In this document: positions 6,443 through 13,714 of the stretch, piece by piece
Layout of the letters: each line of letters begins with the position of its first letter
How positions within the stretch are numbered: the stretch's first letter is position 1
From: Phil1 sp963643205
GTDB taxonomy: Bacteria > Bacillota > Clostridia > Christensenellales > CAG-138
Assembly (NCBI GenBank): GCA_963643205.1
Contig: CAVIJJ010000030.1
Coordinates: 1 to 15,060 of the forward strand
Reading direction: 5' to 3'
Length of the DNA stretch: 15,060 nt
Translations under genes and position numbers: made by a program
The notes under the pieces: generated by a model
The model's database searches: none
The model's input: the letters and a program-made list of their open reading frames with translations, nothing else
Told to the model about the DNA's origin: nothing

Positions 6443-6471
6443 TTGTTAAAGCGGTAAAAATAAAGTAAAAT
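6443..6471 (+). promoter_or_regulatory. Promoter of the murB operon
   Basis: TTGTTA (6443-6448), a 17-bp spacer and TAAAAT (6466-6471) give a good housekeeping promoter starting immediately after the terminator T-run. The start point would be near 6478, about 30 bases before the murB ATG. Confidence 0.7.
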
Positions 6472-6507
6472 TATGTTGGTGGAATACTGCTTACCGGAGA
6501 ATGAGTT

Positions 6508-7410
6508 ATGAAAGAATTGCCTAATGAATTAAAGCTTGTGCTAAGCCGGCTTGGCGCGCATGAAAATGTGCCCATGTCCCGATATACTTCGTTCAAAACG
6601 GGCGGGAACGCGCGAATATTGGTTGAGCCGGACTCTTTGGAGCGCGCGGCGGAGCTTATCGGCGCGATAAACCGTGCCGGTGTTGAGCACTATATTATAG
6701 GCAACGGTACAAATCTTTTGGTGAGTGACAACGGGCTGGACGCGATAGTTGTTCGCATAGGCGAAAAACTGAGCCGTACCGAAAGAAACGGAAACGTTCT
6801 TTATGCCGAGGCCGGGGCGAGCTATGCCGCGTTCGCCAAGCAAAGCGTACAGTATGGCCTTATGGGCCTTGAATGGGCCGCGGGAATACCCGGAACGGTG
6901 GGCGGAGCGGTTGCCATGAACGCGGGAGCGTACGGCGGCGAAACCGCGAACGCACTTAAATCCGTAAAATATATTGAAAACGGGACGATAAAAGAGGAGC
7001 GGGTTGATAAATCCGCGTTCGGATACAGGCACAGCCCTTATTCCGTGCCGGGCCGCACGGTGGTCGCGGCGGAGTTCGAGCTAATGGATGATGACGGCGG
7101 CGCGTATGAAAGAATGCTTGATTATTCAAGGCGCAGGCGTGAAAAGCAGCCTATAAATTATCCGAGCGCCGGCAGCACGTTCAAGCGGCCGCAGGGCTAT
7201 TTCGCGGGCGCTTTGATAGAGCAGGCCGGGCTTAAGGGAACGCGCGTGGGCGGCGCGGAGGTTAGCACGCTTCACGCGGGCTTTATAATAAACGCGGGCG
7301 GCGCAACTTCGCTTGACGTGTATAGGCTTATAAAGCTTGTTCAGCAGAGCGTGAAGGAACATAGCGGAGTGCAGCTTGAAACGGAAGTAAAGCTGCTGGG
7401 TACTTTTTAA
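6508..7410 (+). CDS. murB: UDP-N-acetylmuramate dehydrogenase (MurB, short type)
   Basis: A flavoenzyme of the cytoplasm that reduces UDP-GlcNAc-enolpyruvate to UDP-MurNAc with NADPH, the second committed step of peptidoglycan precursor synthesis. At 300 residues it is the B. subtilis/S. aureus-like type rather than the longer E. coli type. FAD-binding signatures are NTSFKTGG-like SRYTSFKTGG (24-33), GNGTNLLVSD (65-74) and GIPGTVGGAVAMNAGAYG (126-143). The active site is represented by FGYRHSPY (R174), PSAGSTFKRP (catalytic Ser S223) and the terminal LETEV Glu. The start ATG 6508 follows GGAGA at 6496 and lies about 30 bases after the predicted start of transcription. It heads the operon, ten bases before rapZ. 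Nothing appears truncated. Confidence 0.97.
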   Translation: MKELPNELKLVLSRLGAHENVPMSRYTSFKTGGNARILVEPDSLERAAELIGAINRAGVEHYIIGNGTNLLVSDNGLDAIVVRIGEKLSRTERNGNVLYAEAGASYAAFAKQSVQYGLMGLEWAAGIPGTVGGAVAMNAGAYGGETANALKSVKYIENGTIKEERVDKSAFGYRHSPYSVPGRTVVAAEFELMDDDGGAYERMLDYSRRRREKQPINYPSAGSTFKRPQGYFAGALIEQAGLKGTRVGGAEVSTLHAGFIINAGGATSLDVYRLIKLVQQSVKEHSGVQLETEVKLLGTF

Positions 7411-7420
7411 GGAGGAGCGT

Positions 7421-8308
7421 ATGGAGCTTATAATAGTTACGGGTCTTTCCGGCGGCGGAAAAACGCAGGCGCTTAGGTTCCTGGAGGATATGGGCTATTT
7501 CTGCGTGGATAATTTGCCGTGCGCCATGATAAGCGGCTTTGTTCAGCTTTGCAGGGAATCTAAAACGCCTGTTGAAAGGGCGGCCGTTGTTATAGACAGC
7601 CGCGAAAGCGTTTTTGCCGGCGAATTGCAGCAGGCGCATAAGCAGCTGTGCATGCTGCCCGTAAATCACCATATACTTTATCTTGAGTGTAGGGACGAGG
7701 TGCTTGAACGCCGCTATAACGAAAGCCGCCGGCCTCATCCGTTGAATAGGGATATAAGCGAGGGCATAAAGGAAGAACGCGAGATGCTTTCCTTCTTCAG
7801 AGACCGCGCCGAATACATAATAGATACGAGCGACCTAAAACCCATGGAGCTTAGGCAAAGGCTTGAAGAATACTTCAGCGGCGCGCGCAAGGCCGAGTTT
7901 CAGCTTATTATAGAAAGCTTCGGCTATAAGCGAGGCGTGCCGTTTGAGGCAGACATGGTGTTTGATATGCGCTTCAGCGCCAATCCGTTTTATGAACGGG
8001 AGCTCAGAAGCCTCAGCGGCAGGGATAAGGCGGTAAGGGATTTTATACAGGCCGATGAAACATACCTAAGCTTTGTGGCGCAGGTTGAAATAATGCTAAG
8101 GCAGCTTATCCCCGCGTTTATAAAGCAGGGCAAGCAAAGGCTGCTTGTGGCGTTTGGCTGCACAGGCGGCAGGCATCGCTCGGTATGCGCGGCGGAGGAA
8201 ATGTACGCAAGAATGAAAGATGATTTTTCCGCGCGCCTCATCCATCGTGACGCGGGCTTAGAGGCGGCGGATATACAGGAAAGAACCGGAGGAAGAAGGG
8301 AAAACTGA
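7421..8308 (+). CDS. rapZ: RapZ/YvcJ-family nucleotide-binding protein
   Basis: A 295-residue cytoplasmic P-loop protein. In E. coli RapZ senses glucosamine-6-phosphate and controls GlmS synthesis through small RNAs; in B. subtilis YvcJ binds and hydrolyses nucleotides. The N-terminal domain has Walker A GLSGGGKT (8-15) and VVIDSR (56-61). The C-terminal domain has SFGYKRGVPFEADMVFD (166-182) and GCTGGRHRSV (246-255), the region that binds the amino sugar phosphate in E. coli. The stretch usually written DxRFLPNP is here DMRFSANP (182-189). GGAGG at 7411 supports the start. The stop overlaps whiA by one base (TGATG). In many Gram-positive bacteria yvcK lies between rapZ and whiA, but not here. 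Whether this protein acts on RNA in this organism cannot be told from sequence. Confidence 0.96.
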   Translation: MELIIVTGLSGGGKTQALRFLEDMGYFCVDNLPCAMISGFVQLCRESKTPVERAAVVIDSRESVFAGELQQAHKQLCMLPVNHHILYLECRDEVLERRYNESRRPHPLNRDISEGIKEEREMLSFFRDRAEYIIDTSDLKPMELRQRLEEYFSGARKAEFQLIIESFGYKRGVPFEADMVFDMRFSANPFYERELRSLSGRDKAVRDFIQADETYLSFVAQVEIMLRQLIPAFIKQGKQRLLVAFGCTGGRHRSVCAAEEMYARMKDDFSARLIHRDAGLEAADIQERTGGRREN

Positions 8309-9279
8309 TGTCGTTTTCATCCACGGTAAAAGATGAGCTTGTCGGCATAAAAACGTCCGGCGCGAATGAACGCTTAAGCCTGCTGTGCGGCCTTACGCAT
8401 ACGGCGGCGGCGGTAACGCTCGGGCGCGGCGGCCTCGGAATAGAATATGTAAGCGAAAGCGAAAACGTGGCGGAGCTTGCCCGCGTGCTTACAAGCGAGA
8501 TGTATGGGCTTAGTGCCTCTTTTTCAACGCGTAAGCAGGAGGGGCTTAAGCGCAGCAGCATTGTTGTGCGCGTTTCGGGCGATGGCTGCCGAAAACTGCT
8601 TACGGATTGCGGCAGCTTGCCCGCGGATGAGGACGAGGACTTTGAGCCCGGGAAAATACCGGAAAATATAATATCCGGCGATGAGAGCATGCGCTGCTTG
8701 CTTAGGGGAGCGTTCTTGGGCGGCGGCTCGGTGAGTGATCCGCAAAAGGGCTATCATCTTGAAATTGTAACAAGGCAGGAGAGATTCGCTGAAACTCTGC
8801 GCGCCGCGGCGGAGGGCTACGGCATACGCGCGAAGGTAACGGCAAGAAAAGCGAACTATATCTTTTATCTTAAAGAAGGGGAGAGTGTATCCGATTTTCT
8901 CAGCCTAATAGGCGCCATGAACGGCACCATGCAGTTTGAGCAGATAAGGGTGCTTCGCTTTATGGCGAACGACATAAACCGCCGTACCAACTTTGAGGAT
9001 GCGAATATGCAAAAGGCGGCAATGGCATCGGCTCAGCAAAGGATGGATATAGAGCTGATAATGAAGGAAAAGGGTATACAGAGTCTGCCCGAAAAGCTTC
9101 GCCAAACGGCCGAAGCGCGCGTGAACAATCCGGAAGCTACCCTTACGGAGCTTGCCGGAGAGCTTGAGATAACCAAATCATGCCTTACGCACAGGCTTAA
9201 AAAACTGTCTGAGATAGCGGAGGATATACGCCTGCATGGCGGCGGGGCCATGGACTCGGACGGAGGGGAGAATATATGA
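8308..9279 (+). CDS. whiA: WhiA-family DNA-binding protein
   Basis: A 323-residue protein of the WhiA family, found in Bacillota and Actinomycetota. It is needed for sporulation septation in Streptomyces and influences chromosome segregation and division in B. subtilis. It starts with the typical SFSSTVKDEL. A LAGLIDADG-like domain descended from homing endonucleases contains RGAFLGGGSVSDP (133-145). Its NRRTNFEDANMQKAA segment (225-239) leads to a C-terminal helix-turn-helix (about 275-305, LTELAGELEITKSCLTHRLKKL). The nuclease catalytic acidic residues are not apparent, as is usual for WhiA. The start overlaps the rapZ stop and the end overlaps dnaE by four bases (ATGA). A short Gly/Asp-rich tail (311-321) follows the helix-turn-helix. 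Confidence 0.96.
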   Translation: MSFSSTVKDELVGIKTSGANERLSLLCGLTHTAAAVTLGRGGLGIEYVSESENVAELARVLTSEMYGLSASFSTRKQEGLKRSSIVVRVSGDGCRKLLTDCGSLPADEDEDFEPGKIPENIISGDESMRCLLRGAFLGGGSVSDPQKGYHLEIVTRQERFAETLRAAAEGYGIRAKVTARKANYIFYLKEGESVSDFLSLIGAMNGTMQFEQIRVLRFMANDINRRTNFEDANMQKAAMASAQQRMDIELIMKEKGIQSLPEKLRQTAEARVNNPEATLTELAGELEITKSCLTHRLKKLSEIAEDIRLHGGGAMDSDGGENI

Positions 9280-12200
9280 GCGGTTTTACGCATCTGCATG
9301 TGCATACGATATACAGCCTGCTTGACGGCGCTTCAAAAATACCGGCGCTTGTTTCGCGCGCCAAGGAACTGGGCATGGATTCTATAGCCATAACCGATCA
9401 TGGCGTTATGTACGGCATAATAGACTTTTATAAGGAGTGCACTAAGCAGGGCATAAAACCCATTCTCGGCATGGAGGCATACGTTGCCCCCGGCTCGCTT
9501 TATGATAGGGAAGGCGCCAGGGAATATAATCACCTTATATTGCTTGCCAAAAACCAAACCGGCTATCAAAACCTTATGAAGCTCAGCTCAATCGCGTTTG
9601 TGGACGGCTTTTATTATAAGCCCAGAATAGATTACGATGTGCTGGAGCAGTATCACGATGGGCTTATCTGTCTTTCCGCGTGCCTTGCGGGCAGCATACC
9701 TCAGGCCTTGCTTCACGGCAGGTTTGAAGAGGCCCGTTCGCTTGCGTTAAGGCTTAAACGTGTATTCGGAGAAGATTTTTATATAGAACTTCAAAATCAT
9801 GGCTTACCGGAGCAGCTTGAGGTATTGCCTAAGCTTGCCAACCTGGCAAAGGAGCTTGATATAAAGGCCGTAGCCACAAACGATATTCACTATGTGGATA
9901 AGTCGGACGCGGAGGCGCAGGATATGCTGCTGTGCATACAAACGGCCAAATTTGTGGACGACGAAAACCGCATGCGCATGAGCGCCGATGAGTTCTATCT
10001 TAAAAGCGAGGATGAGATGCGCTATGCGCTGAGGGGTTATGAGTACGCCGTTGACAATACCCGCGAGGTAGCTGACAAGTGCAGCGTAACAATAGCGTTT
10101 GGCGAAAGGCATTTGCCCGGCTTTACCGCGCCGGACGGCATGGATAATTTCGATTATCTTAAAAAGCTTTCGGAAGATGGGCTTAAGCGCAAAATGCCGA
10201 AAGCTGACGACGGCGCGCGTGAGCGGCTTAATATGGAGCTTGAAATAATCCGAAATATGGACTTTACGGATTATTTCCTTATCGTGTGGGACTTTGTGGC
10301 ATTCGCTCACAGAAACGGAATATTCGTAGGCCCGGGCCGCGGCAGCGGAGCGGCAAGCCTTGTGGCCTATTCTTTGGATATAACGGACGTTGATCCGCTT
10401 TTGTACGATCTTCCGTTCGAGCGCTTTTTGAACCCGGAGCGTGTGTCGATGCCGGATTTTGATATAGACTTCTGCATTGAAAGGCGGCAGGAGGTTATTG
10501 ACTATGTTGTCGAAAAATACGGCAAGGATAATGTTTCCCAGATAATCACCTTCTCAACGCTTGCGGCGCGGGCTGTTGTCAAGGATGTAGGCAGGGCGAT
10601 GAGGATTCCGCTGCAGGAAGTGAACAGGATAACAAAGCTTATTCCGCAGGCCTTGGATATAACGCTGAGTAAGGCGCTTGAGGTATCGGCGGAGCTTAAA
10701 GAGCTTTATGATAACGATCCTACGATTAAGAAGCTTATTGATGTTTCAATGAAGCTGGAAGGCCTGCCCAGAAACCCCGGTACCCACGCGGCGGGCGTTG
10801 TTATAAGCGCCCAACCGCTTAGCGAGCTTGTGCCGCTTCAGCGCAACGGGGATATAATTACCACGCAGTTTTATAAAGAAATTATAGAAGAGCTCGGCCT
10901 TCTTAAAATGGACTTTTTGGGCTTAAGAACCCTTACCGTAATACGCGATACGCTCGATTTTATACGCGAGCAAGGCAAGAATGTGCCGAACGGCGAGCTT
11001 AAGGATTATACGGACAAGCGTGTGTACGCCATGATATCGGAGGCCGATACGGATGGCGTGTTCCAGCTTGAATCGGCGGGTATGAAGCAGTTTATGCTGC
11101 AGCTTAAGCCGGGGTGTCTGGAGGATCTTATCGCCGGAATTTCGCTCTTCAGGCCCGGCCCTATGGATCAGATTCCCAAATATCTTGCCGGCAAAAATCA
11201 CCCCGATCAGGTAACGTACCTGCATGAAAAGCTGCGCCCCGCGCTTAAGGCAACCTACGGCTGCATGGTGTATCAGGAGCAGGTAATGCGCATTGTGCGC
11301 GATGTGGCGGGCTATTCAATGGGTCGAAGTGACCTTGTGCGCCGCGCAATGGCGAAAAAGAAGCACGATGTTATGCAGAAGGAAAGGCATAACTTTGTGT
11401 ATGGCATAGAGGAAAACGGCATTGTGAGCGTGCCCGGTGCCGTAAGAAACGGCGTTGATGCCGAAACGGCCAATAAAATATTCGACGCTATGGCGGATTT
11501 CGCGTCATACGCGTTCAATAAGCCGCATGCCGCCTGCTATGCCGTGCTTGCGTACAGAACGGCGTATCTTAAGGCGTATTATCCGGTTGAGTTTATGACG
11601 GCTATGCTCAATAGCTTTATAAGCAAGGTTGATCAGCTTGCGGGATATATAAATACGGCGCGCAGAATGGGCATAACCGTGCTGCCGCCGGATATAAACA
11701 AAAGCCGTGAAAAATTCAGCGTGGAGGACGGAAAAATACGCTTTGGCCTTGCCGGCATAAAAAATGTCGGTGAGGGCGCGATGAAGGATATTATAGCTGA
11801 GCGCGATCGCGGGGGAGTCTTTAAGGATTTCGCGGATTTTGCCAACCGCGGCGGCGAAATAAACAAGCGCATGGTTGAATCCATGATAAAGGTCGGCTGT
11901 TTTGACAGCATGGGCGTAAAGCGCTCTCAGCTTATGGCGGTATACGAAAAGGTTCTTTCGCTTGCGGCAGGGGACAGAAAGCAGGCCGCGGCGGGGCAGA
12001 TGAGCCTGTTCGATTTCGGCGGTGGCGAAAGCATACGCCGAAGCTTTGTTGAGCTGCCGAATATACCGGAGTTTGCCGAGGCTGAAAAGCTTGAAATGGA
12101 GCATGAAACGCTTGGCATTTACTTAAGCGGGCATCCTCTTAACGACTATGCAGATATACTTGCCTCCCTGCCGGATACCGCCGCTAAGCTTTCGGGCAAA

Positions 12201-12731
12201 GGAAGCGAGGACGGTATTGAGATCGGGCCGCAGGAAGGTGACAAGGTAAAAATAGGCGGCATTATAACCCACGTAAAAACCAAGCTGACCCGTTCAGGCA
12301 GCGGAATGATGGCATATTGCACGCTTGAGGATACCACGGGCTCAATAGAGTGCCTTGCGTTCCCCTCGGTGTTTACAAAATATTCGGGCCTTCTTACAGG
12401 CGATTCAAAGGCTATAATTTCCGGAAAGCTCAACGTGCGCGATGAGCAGGAAAATATGATTTTGATAGACGATGTGCAGCCGCTTATAAAGCGCAGTGCG
12501 TCCGAAAAAATATACCTTAGGCTGAATACGCAGGACACGCAGCTTATGAACCGTCTTATGAGCGTGCTTCGCCGCTTCCCCGGCAATGTGCCCGTGGTTC
12601 TTCACGACCCGAATACGAAGCGCACGCAGCTTGCACCTAAGGAATTGTTTGTTAATCCCTCCGGAGCTGTAAAGGATGTGCTTTGTGAGCTTCTGGGACA
12701 AGATAATGTTAGAATAAAAAAGGGAGAATAG
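9276..12731 (+). CDS. dnaE: DNA polymerase III alpha subunit (DnaE)
   Basis: An 1151-residue replicative polymerase of the C-family. The N-terminal PHP domain (about 4-210) keeps the likely metal ligands H8, H10, H42, E67, H86, C136, D203 and H205, so it may be catalytically active. The polymerase core (about 280-730) has GPGRGSGAASLVAYSL, the acidic pair in PDFDIDF (D396, D398) and the third Asp D546 in LKMDFLGL. A helix-hairpin-helix-type region (about 740-890) is followed by a clamp-binding motif QMSLF (908-912), an OB-fold (about 988-1040, VKIGGIITHVKTK) and a C-terminal region to 1151. It lacks the DnaQ-like exonuclease insertion of PolC, so a separate PolC may exist elsewhere, as is usual in Clostridia. 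The start has GGAGGGGAG at 9262-9270. It overlaps whiA by four bases and is six bases from pfkA. Confidence 0.97.
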   Translation: MSGFTHLHVHTIYSLLDGASKIPALVSRAKELGMDSIAITDHGVMYGIIDFYKECTKQGIKPILGMEAYVAPGSLYDREGAREYNHLILLAKNQTGYQNLMKLSSIAFVDGFYYKPRIDYDVLEQYHDGLICLSACLAGSIPQALLHGRFEEARSLALRLKRVFGEDFYIELQNHGLPEQLEVLPKLANLAKELDIKAVATNDIHYVDKSDAEAQDMLLCIQTAKFVDDENRMRMSADEFYLKSEDEMRYALRGYEYAVDNTREVADKCSVTIAFGERHLPGFTAPDGMDNFDYLKKLSEDGLKRKMPKADDGARERLNMELEIIRNMDFTDYFLIVWDFVAFAHRNGIFVGPGRGSGAASLVAYSLDITDVDPLLYDLPFERFLNPERVSMPDFDIDFCIERRQEVIDYVVEKYGKDNVSQIITFSTLAARAVVKDVGRAMRIPLQEVNRITKLIPQALDITLSKALEVSAELKELYDNDPTIKKLIDVSMKLEGLPRNPGTHAAGVVISAQPLSELVPLQRNGDIITTQFYKEIIEELGLLKMDFLGLRTLTVIRDTLDFIREQGKNVPNGELKDYTDKRVYAMISEADTDGVFQLESAGMKQFMLQLKPGCLEDLIAGISLFRPGPMDQIPKYLAGKNHPDQVTYLHEKLRPALKATYGCMVYQEQVMRIVRDVAGYSMGRSDLVRRAMAKKKHDVMQKERHNFVYGIEENGIVSVPGAVRNGVDAETANKIFDAMADFASYAFNKPHAACYAVLAYRTAYLKAYYPVEFMTAMLNSFISKVDQLAGYINTARRMGITVLPPDINKSREKFSVEDGKIRFGLAGIKNVGEGAMKDIIAERDRGGVFKDFADFANRGGEINKRMVESMIKVGCFDSMGVKRSQLMAVYEKVLSLAAGDRKQAAAGQMSLFDFGGGESIRRSFVELPNIPEFAEAEKLEMEHETLGIYLSGHPLNDYADILASLPDTAAKLSGKGSEDGIEIGPQEGDKVKIGGIITHVKTKLTRSGSGMMAYCTLEDTTGSIECLAFPSVFTKYSGLLTGDSKAIISGKLNVRDEQENMILIDDVQPLIKRSASEKIYLRLNTQDTQLMNRLMSVLRRFPGNVPVVLHDPNTKRTQLAPKELFVNPSGAVKDVLCELLGQDNVRIKKGE

Positions 12732-12739
12732 TTTTTTAT
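12714..12739 (+). repeat. A/T inverted repeat enclosing the pfkA ribosome site
   Basis: ATAAAAAA (12714-12721) and TTTTTTAT (12732-12739) are exact complements around a 10-base loop GGGAGAATAG. The loop contains the pfkA Shine-Dalgarno GGGAG and the dnaE stop codon, and the right arm covers the first two bases of the pfkA ATG. The all-A/U stem would be weak and opened by ribosomes finishing dnaE. Confidence 0.45.
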
Positions 12740-13700
12740 GAAAAAGATAGGAGTACTTACAAGCGGAGGGGACACGCCGGGCATGAATTCGGCAATACGT
12801 GCCGTGTTCAAAGAGGCTGATTATCGCGGAATGGACGTTATGGGTATATTCCATGGCTTTAAGGGACTTATAGAGGGCCGCATACGCAGGCTTACCCACG
12901 AGGATGTGGCGAACGTTATGCATAAGGGCGGCACCGTGCTCAGAACCGCCAGAAGCGCTGAATTTATGCAGGAAACAGGCTTTGCCAAGGCTCTTAACAT
13001 GCTCCACGCTTATGATATAGACGGCCTTATAATAATCGGCGGAGACGGCAGTTATCGCGGCGCGAAGCAGCTTTATGAAAACGGGATAAAAACAATAGGC
13101 CTGCCCGGAACCATTGATAACGATATGGGGTATACCGATTATACAATCGGCTTTACCACAGCCGTCAATACCATAACCGATGAAATATATAAAATCAGGG
13201 ACACTATGCGCGCTCATGACCGCGTTGGCGTTGTTGAGGTTATGGGCAGAAACTGCGGCGATATAGCGCTTTGGTCCGGCGTTGCCGGCGGCGCGGATAT
13301 GATAATAGTGCCGGAGGTCCCCGTAGACTGGGCGGACTGCGCAAGGCAGCTTGAAAAGAATAAGCTTAGGGGTCAGCTTACAAGCATTGTCATAATAGCG
13401 GAGGGAGCCGGCAAGGCGGAGAATTTTGCCCGCTATGTGAACGAGCATACGGATGTTGAGGCCAAGGCCATAGTGCCCGGCTATATACAGCGCGGCGGCA
13501 ACCCCACCGCTTTTGACAGAATACTTGCCGCAAGGCTCGGTCAGCGCGCCGTTGAGCTGCTTGCCGATGATGTCGGCGGCCGCGCGGTAGGCATACACGA
13601 TAATAAAATAATAGATGTGAGCATAGAAGAGGCCGTAAATATGCAGGATAGCTTTGATGAAAAGCTGTTCAAGTTCAATTCCGTGCTTGCAAGGTTTTAA
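12738..13700 (+). CDS. pfkA: ATP-dependent 6-phosphofructokinase
   Basis: A 320-residue enzyme, the usual bacterial length, converting fructose-6-phosphate to fructose-1,6-bisphosphate in glycolysis. Numbering matches E. coli PfkA through the core: TSGGDTPGMN at 8-17, R72, GGDGS (D103, G104) and PGTIDND with T125, catalytic D127 and D129. R162, MGR (169-171), E222 and R252 are also retained. G104 and G124 indicate ATP rather than pyrophosphate as donor. Two sugar-phosphate contacts differ: position 243 is Lys rather than Arg and 249 is Tyr rather than His. Classical effector-site positions are also changed (K25, H54, R211, Q213), although R21 and R154 remain. The start follows GGGAG at 12722 by an 11-base spacer. 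It lies between dnaE and a methyltransferase gene in the same operon. Confidence 0.95.
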   Translation: MKKIGVLTSGGDTPGMNSAIRAVFKEADYRGMDVMGIFHGFKGLIEGRIRRLTHEDVANVMHKGGTVLRTARSAEFMQETGFAKALNMLHAYDIDGLIIIGGDGSYRGAKQLYENGIKTIGLPGTIDNDMGYTDYTIGFTTAVNTITDEIYKIRDTMRAHDRVGVVEVMGRNCGDIALWSGVAGGADMIIVPEVPVDWADCARQLEKNKLRGQLTSIVIIAEGAGKAENFARYVNEHTDVEAKAIVPGYIQRGGNPTAFDRILAARLGQRAVELLADDVGGRAVGIHDNKIIDVSIEEAVNMQDSFDEKLFKFNSVLARF

Positions 13701-13714
13701 TATAGGAGAGCATA

